This document shows, in pieces, positions 6,489 through 9,664 of a DNA stretch of 9,664 nucleotides (the first letter of the stretch is position 1; each line of letters starts with the position of its first letter). The translations under genes were made by a program, and so were the position numbers. The notes under the pieces are model-generated. The model had not been told where the DNA came from. It did not search any database and saw nothing but the letters and a program-made list of their open reading frames with translations. This stretch comes from SVQP01 sp045594705 (GTDB lineage Bacteria; Bacillota; Clostridia; Oscillospirales; CAG-272), in NCBI GenBank assembly GCA_045594705.1, contig JAZNZB010000055.1, positions 1 through 9,664 on the forward strand, written 5' to 3'.

Positions 6489-7413
6489 GCGTCTTACCCC
6501 CTTTGTGCTTTTTCATGTGTGTCTGTGTGAACTGTCTTTTCCAGTACGGAATGGCAAGGAAGATGGCCACGATCACGGCCGAGAGCAGCTTGAGAAGATT
6601 TGCGTCAAAGCCCAGCGTGATGACCGTCTGAATGACGATATAGTAAATGATCGAGCCAAAGGCAACCGCCAGAAGACGCAGGGCGAAGTTTTTGAAGATC
6701 TTACCGAACAGTGCCTCGCCTATGATCACGGCCGCAAGACCGATGACGATCGCGCCCTGACCCATCTTGACGTCTGCAAAGCCCTGGTACTGTGCTAAGA
6801 ATGCGCCCGAAAAAGCAACCAAGCCGTTGGAGAGCATGATGCCAAGTACCTTGTTGAAATTGACGTTGATGCCTTGCGCGCGGCTCATGCTCGGATTGAT
6901 GCCGGTCGCACGGATGGAGCAGCCCATCTCGGTGCCGAAGAACCAGTACAAAACGGCGATCAGCACGAGCAATACGATGCCTACGGTGATCATGGGGTTG
7001 TGCAGTGCGAAATCCTTGACCCAGCGCAAGGAGATCAGAAGATCGGTCTGGTTGACGTTGATCGACTGGTTGGCCTTGCCCATGATCTTAAGGTTAATGG
7101 AATAGAGCGAGAGCTGGGTCAGAATGCCCGCAAGAATGGGAGGGATGCCCATGAGTGTGTGCAAAAGTCCGGTCACGGCGCCCGCGATCAAGCCCGCGGC
7201 AAAGGCGGCCAGCATGGCAAGCCAAAGATTGCAGCCGTTGAGGATCAGAATGACCGCCACCGCACCGCCCGTGGCAAACGAGCCGTCCACGGTCAGATCG
7301 GCCACGTCAAGAATGCGATACGTCAAGTAAACGCCGATGGCCATGATCGCCCAGATCAGACCCTGGGAGACCGAGCCCGGCAGGGCACTGAGCAGTTGTT
7401 CGAATATTTGCAT
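6481..7413 (-). CDS. ABC importer permease (BPD_transp_2 / COG4120-type)
   Basis: This 310-residue membrane subunit has about eight or nine hydrophobic segments and belongs to the branched-chain-amino-acid/ribose permease superfamily (PF02653). DVADLTVDGSFATGGAVA (36-53) is a signature I associate with permeases of COG2984-linked systems. The basic stretch CSIRATGINPSMSRAQGIN contains the cytoplasmic coupling-helix region that contacts the ATPase, and the C-terminus is a short Lys/His-rich tail. It probably works as a homodimer, since the operon has only one permease gene. AGAGGT precedes the ATG by 6 nt. A hairpin separates it from the binding-protein gene, and its end overlaps the ATPase start. 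Confidence 0.94.
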   Translation of the reverse strand: MQIFEQLLSALPGSVSQGLIWAIMAIGVYLTYRILDVADLTVDGSFATGGAVAVILILNGCNLWLAMLAAFAAGLIAGAVTGLLHTLMGIPPILAGILTQLSLYSINLKIMGKANQSINVNQTDLLISLRWVKDFALHNPMITVGIVLLVLIAVLYWFFGTEMGCSIRATGINPSMSRAQGINVNFNKVLGIMLSNGLVAFSGAFLAQYQGFADVKMGQGAIVIGLAAVIIGEALFGKIFKNFALRLLAVAFGSIIYYIVIQTVITLGFDANLLKLLSAVIVAIFLAIPYWKRQFTQTHMKKHKGGKTHA

Positions 7414-7453
7414 GTTTTTTACCTCTTAAAGATGATATTCAAAAACAGGCGGC

Positions 7454-7481
7454 AGCCGGAGAGAATTGCTTCGCTCCGGCT
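7454..7481 (-). promoter_or_regulatory. Intercistronic hairpin between binding-protein and permease genes
   Basis: AGCCGGAG pairs with CTCCGGCT, and GAA pairs with TTC inside across one mismatch and a 4-nt loop, giving a stem of about 12 bp. On the minus strand a short T run (GTTTTTG) follows about 8 nt later. It could be a leaky terminator, or a 3'-end protector that keeps binding-protein mRNA more abundant than permease/ATPase mRNA. Confidence 0.6.
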
Positions 7482-7498
7482 CTCTGCCTTGATTTGGA

Positions 7499-8470
7499 TC
7501 AGTCCTCGATGGCTACGTAGCCCTCCAGAGGAGTAATGCCCAGCGCATCGCAGATCTGCTTGTTGTACTTGGGTGTCTGGGTCTCGGCATAACCGATCGC
7601 CATGGTGGAGATATCGGCCTCGCCCGAGAGGATCTTGGCGGCCATCTTACCGGTCGCATAGCCCAGATCATAGTAGCTGATCGAGAGGGTGGCAACGCCG
7701 CAGCCCTTGCAAATGCCTTCCTCGCCCGCGATGACGGGAACCTTCTTGGGAGAGCAGATGTTGTCAATGATACCTGTGTTTTCGGCGACGGTGTTGTCGG
7801 TGGGAACGTAGATGACGTCGCAGTTATCGGCAGCGGTGGTGCAGATCTGTGCAAGATCGTTGGAATCGGTGAAGGGGTAGAGCGTTGCGGTCAGGCCCTT
7901 GGCTTCCAGCTCTGCCTTGACCACGTCCACCTGATACTGGCTGTTTGCTTCCTTGGAGCAGTAGATCAGTCCAACCGTTTTTGCCTCGGGGAACCATTCG
8001 GTGATCATGGCCGCCTGCTTGTCTAAGGGAGCGAGGTCGGAGGTGCCCGAAATGTTGCCGCCTACCGTGCCGGAGAAATTCTTGAGCTCAAGTGCCACGC
8101 CGTATTCGGTAACCGACGTACCAAGGATCGGAATCTCTGCCGTAGCGGCTGCAGCTGCCTGCAGTGCGGGGGTGGCGTTTGCCATGATCAGATCCACCTT
8201 GTTCGAGACGAATTGATTGACGATGGTGGAGCAGGTGTTGGCGTCGTTCTGTGCGTTCTGGTAATCAAACACCACAGCGTCCTCTCCAAGCTCGTCAATG
8301 ACTGCTTGCTTGAAGCCTTCGGTTGCAGCGTCCAGTGCGGGGTGTTCTACCAACTGTACGATACCGATTTTATATTTGCCGTCGTCCTTGGCTGTGTCGC
8401 AGGAGATCAGCGCAATGCAGCTGCACGCGCAAAGAATGAGGGCTAAAACGATGGATACTGTTTTTTTCAT
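7499..8470 (-). CDS. ABC importer substrate-binding lipoprotein (COG2984 / PF04392)
   Basis: This 323-residue protein is the extracellular ligand-capture subunit of the importer. It has a signal peptide with lipobox LISC, predicting lipidation at Cys24. The mature part begins with the family signature YKIGIVQLVEHPALDAATEGF (33-53) and continues with DLIMANATPALQAA, IPILGTSVTEYG, VGLIYCSKEANS, DVIYVPTDNTVAEN and VPVIAGEEG, the usual two-lobed order of the ABC_sub_bind family. Characterised or predicted relatives (TrpX-like) bind aromatic amino acids, but the ligand here cannot be read from sequence alone. It is cysteine-rich for an exported protein (GICKGCG in the second lobe). AAGGAG lies 8 nt before the ATG. 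It is the first gene of the operon, with a 71-nt structured leader. Confidence 0.94.
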   Translation of the reverse strand: MKKTVSIVLALILCACSCIALISCDTAKDDGKYKIGIVQLVEHPALDAATEGFKQAVIDELGEDAVVFDYQNAQNDANTCSTIVNQFVSNKVDLIMANATPALQAAAAATAEIPILGTSVTEYGVALELKNFSGTVGGNISGTSDLAPLDKQAAMITEWFPEAKTVGLIYCSKEANSQYQVDVVKAELEAKGLTATLYPFTDSNDLAQICTTAADNCDVIYVPTDNTVAENTGIIDNICSPKKVPVIAGEEGICKGCGVATLSISYYDLGYATGKMAAKILSGEADISTMAIGYAETQTPKYNKQICDALGITPLEGYVAIED

Positions 8471-8496
8471 GATAAAACTCCTTGTGTGTAATTTGC

Positions 8497-8531
8497 CAAG
8501 CGGCTCTCGAATGCGGCGAAAAAACCGCTTG
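8497..8531 (-). promoter_or_regulatory. Hairpin in the leader of the importer operon
   Basis: CAAGCGG (minus strand, 8531-8525) pairs with CCGCTTG (8503-8497), and a GCGG segment of the same arm can instead pair with CCGC at 8516-8513. The stem begins about 10 nt into the predicted transcript. It is not a T-box: the leader is too short and lacks the conserved T-box sequence. It may be an RNA-stabilising or regulatory stem. Confidence 0.45.
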
Positions 8532-8547
8532 ACTTTTTCGTGTCTTT

Positions 8548-8576
8548 AGTATATAATACTTTCATACATTAGTCAA
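8548..8576 (-). promoter_or_regulatory. Sigma-A promoter of the ABC importer operon
   Basis: On the minus strand TTGACT (8576-8571), a 17-bp spacer and TATACT (8553-8548) predict a start near 8541. Together with the palindrome at 8598-8614 this gives the standard geometry of a LysR-regulated promoter. Confidence 0.86.
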
Positions 8577-8597
8577 GCGAATGGTTTTGATCATTAT

Positions 8598-8614
8598 CAT
8601 CGAAAATATCGATG
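8598..8614. promoter_or_regulatory. Candidate LysR-type regulator binding site (T-N11-A palindrome)
   Basis: CATCG (8598-8602), 7 bases and CGATG (8610-8614) form an inverted repeat that contains ATC-N9-GAT, the form of the LysR T-N11-A box. Its centre (8606) is about 65 bp upstream of the predicted importer start, the usual place for a LysR recognition site. It also lies next to the ribosome binding site of the regulator's own gene, so autoregulation is plausible. A further half-symmetric TGATCATTATCA (8588-8599) lies between it and the -35 box. Confidence 0.6.
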
Positions 8615-8626
8615 CTCGGAGGGCAT

Positions 8627-9547
8627 ATGGAGCTGAGAAATTTAATTACCTTTATTCACGTAGCCGAGCTTGGCAGCTTTACCAAGGCGGCCGAGGCATT
8701 GGATTATTCGCAATCCACGGTTTCCTTTCAGATCAAGCAGCTGGAGGATGAGCTGGGCTGCCTCTTGTTTGAGCGCATCAATCATACCATTACGCTGACC
8801 GAGCGCGGGCACGAGCTGGTCTCTTATGCACACAAGATCCGCGCGCTGACCGAGGATTATAAGGACAGTCTGGCGAACGCGGAGCAGTGCCGCGGAAGTA
8901 TCCATATCGTCACGCCCGATTCGGTGTGCGAGGAGATGATTTCGACGCATTATCCGGATTTTCACGCAAAGTACCCGGGCATTTCGATCCGATTCTCTAC
9001 AGGTGACACAAGCGATATGCTGGAAATGATCGACCGCAACGAGGCGGACGTCATCATTACGCTGGATCGCAGACAGTATCATAAGGATTATGTGATCGCG
9101 GGGGAAGAAAAGCTGCCCATGCATTTCGTGGCGTCGTCCCGTTCAAGATTTGCGGGGGTCAAGGGCCTTTCGATCACGGATATCGTAAGCGAGCCGTTTG
9201 TGCTGACCGAGTACGGCCAGGGATATCGCCGCGTGTTTGACCGCGAGCTGGCCAAAAAGTCGCTCGCCATCTCGCCCGTGCTGGAGATCGGACGCACCGA
9301 CATCATCACCTCGGTGCTCTTGCAGAACGACATGATCTCATATCTGCCGGATTTCGTCACCGCACCGCTGATCGAGTCGGGCGAGCTGTGCTATCTGGAC
9401 GTGTGCGACCTCAATATCGATATCTGGAAGCAGCTGATCTACCATAAAAATAAATGGATGTCCAAAAGCCTGAAAATCTTTATTGAATACGTCAAGGAGC
9501 ATGAGTTTACAAATGAAAAAGTCAGCCCTATGGAGCTGACGAATTAG
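8627..9547 (+). CDS. LysR-type transcriptional regulator, divergent from the ABC importer
   Basis: This 306-residue regulator has an N-terminal winged helix-turn-helix, with recognition region SFTKAAEALDYSQSTVSFQI (17-36), then QLEDELGCLLFER, LTERG and a linker helix. From about residue 88 it carries a substrate-binding domain of the periplasmic-protein fold. I chose ATG 8627 over the in-frame ATG at 8612. MELRNLITF is the standard family N-terminus, GGAGGG lies just ahead, and the upstream ATG falls inside the putative binding palindrome. It is transcribed away from the importer with 156 bp between the starts, the classic layout in which the regulator controls its neighbour in response to the transported compound. 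Its last codons can form a GTCAGC/GCTGAC hairpin (9521-9540), which has no T run. Confidence 0.94.
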   Translation: MELRNLITFIHVAELGSFTKAAEALDYSQSTVSFQIKQLEDELGCLLFERINHTITLTERGHELVSYAHKIRALTEDYKDSLANAEQCRGSIHIVTPDSVCEEMISTHYPDFHAKYPGISIRFSTGDTSDMLEMIDRNEADVIITLDRRQYHKDYVIAGEEKLPMHFVASSRSRFAGVKGLSITDIVSEPFVLTEYGQGYRRVFDRELAKKSLAISPVLEIGRTDIITSVLLQNDMISYLPDFVTAPLIESGELCYLDVCDLNIDIWKQLIYHKNKWMSKSLKIFIEYVKEHEFTNEKVSPMELTN

Positions 9548-9578
9548 AGGATCTTCACACAGGATTGTATCAAACGCA

Positions 9579-9655
9579 GGATCTGTTCGCTTTTTTGCAA
9601 AAAAGAGATCCCCATCGCAGGGGAGGGGGGGGCCGCCGCGCCCCCCGCCCGCGAG
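9579..9655. repeat. A/T hairpin followed by a G/C-rich tract
   Basis: Downstream of the regulator, GGATCT (9579-9584) faces AGATCC (9606-9611), enclosing the perfect 16-bp palindrome CTTTTTTGCAAAAAAG (9590-9605). A run of eight G (9625-9632) then faces six C (9641-9646) and ends in CCCGCGAG, an 8-mer also found at 153-160. No T run follows on the plus strand, so a simple terminator call for the regulator is not supported, although the structure may still serve as one. The window ends in a run of A. Confidence 0.5.
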
Positions 9656-9664
9656 ACAAAAAAA

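Noticed and set aside
5811..6530. Plus-strand open frame (239 codons) opposite the ATPase gene
   Set aside because: The ATPase on the other strand carries every ABC motif. This frame is the antisense reading of it, rich in His/Gln/Val with no domain.
6874..7536. Plus-strand open frame (220 codons) opposite the permease gene
   Set aside because: Low-complexity polar sequence rich in Asp, His, Gly and Arg, antisense to a clear permease, with no ribosome binding site.
8471..8541. Possible T-box or other riboswitch in the importer leader
   Set aside because: The predicted leader is only about 71 nt, shows no conserved T-box sequence and no terminator-antiterminator pair.
8612..8626. Upstream in-frame ATG adding five residues to the LysR regulator
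   Set aside because: It lies within the putative operator and has no ribosome binding site of its own. The ATG at 8627 follows GGAGGG and gives the standard LysR N-terminus.

Overview
This window looks like chromosomal DNA from an uncultured gut-type member of the Bacillota (Clostridia). That is an inference from several signs: moderate GC, AAGGAGG-type ribosome binding sites, near-consensus sigma-A promoters that all have 17-bp spacers, lipoprotein signal peptides ending in a lipobox, and gene families typical of that class. I cannot name a genus. No rRNA, tRNA, CRISPR array, phage gene or transposase is visible.

Layout from left to right. Positions 1-382 hold no gene but a dense series of perfect inverted repeats. 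Positions 383-2164 encode, on the minus strand, two tandem paralogues (about 59% identical by hand count) of the GNAT-like acyltransferase (DUF5596/GNAT_C) family, read from one promoter at 2258-2286. Positions 2345-4024 (minus) encode a 559-residue lipoprotein of unknown function with two Asp-rich, calcium-binding-like motifs. Positions 4098-4409 (minus) encode a small YbjQ/UPF0145 protein with its own strong promoter. Positions 4470-4737 are intergenic and hold a 104-bp inverted-repeat element and a terminator. Positions 4782-5546 (minus) encode a multi-pass membrane protein of the YwaF/TMEM164 family, again with its own promoter.

Positions 5661-8576 (minus) form a classic three-gene ABC importer operon of the COG2984/COG4120/COG1101 type: lipoprotein substrate-binding protein, permease, ATPase. 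It has a strong promoter, a structured leader of about 70 nt, a hairpin between the first two genes and a terminator at the end. A LysR-type regulator is divergently transcribed from 8627 to 9547. A CATCG-N7-CGATG palindrome fits the LysR T-N11-A motif and lies about 65 bp upstream of the predicted importer transcription start. The simplest model is that this regulator senses the importer's substrate or a product of it and controls the operon. The last 117 bases are noncoding and hold a long A/T hairpin and a G/C-rich run.

Nothing here is clearly a new defence or mobile system. The parts most worth follow-up are the regulator-importer unit with an unknown substrate, the duplicated acyltransferases, the duplicated-module lipoprotein and the hairpin-dense intergenic DNA.
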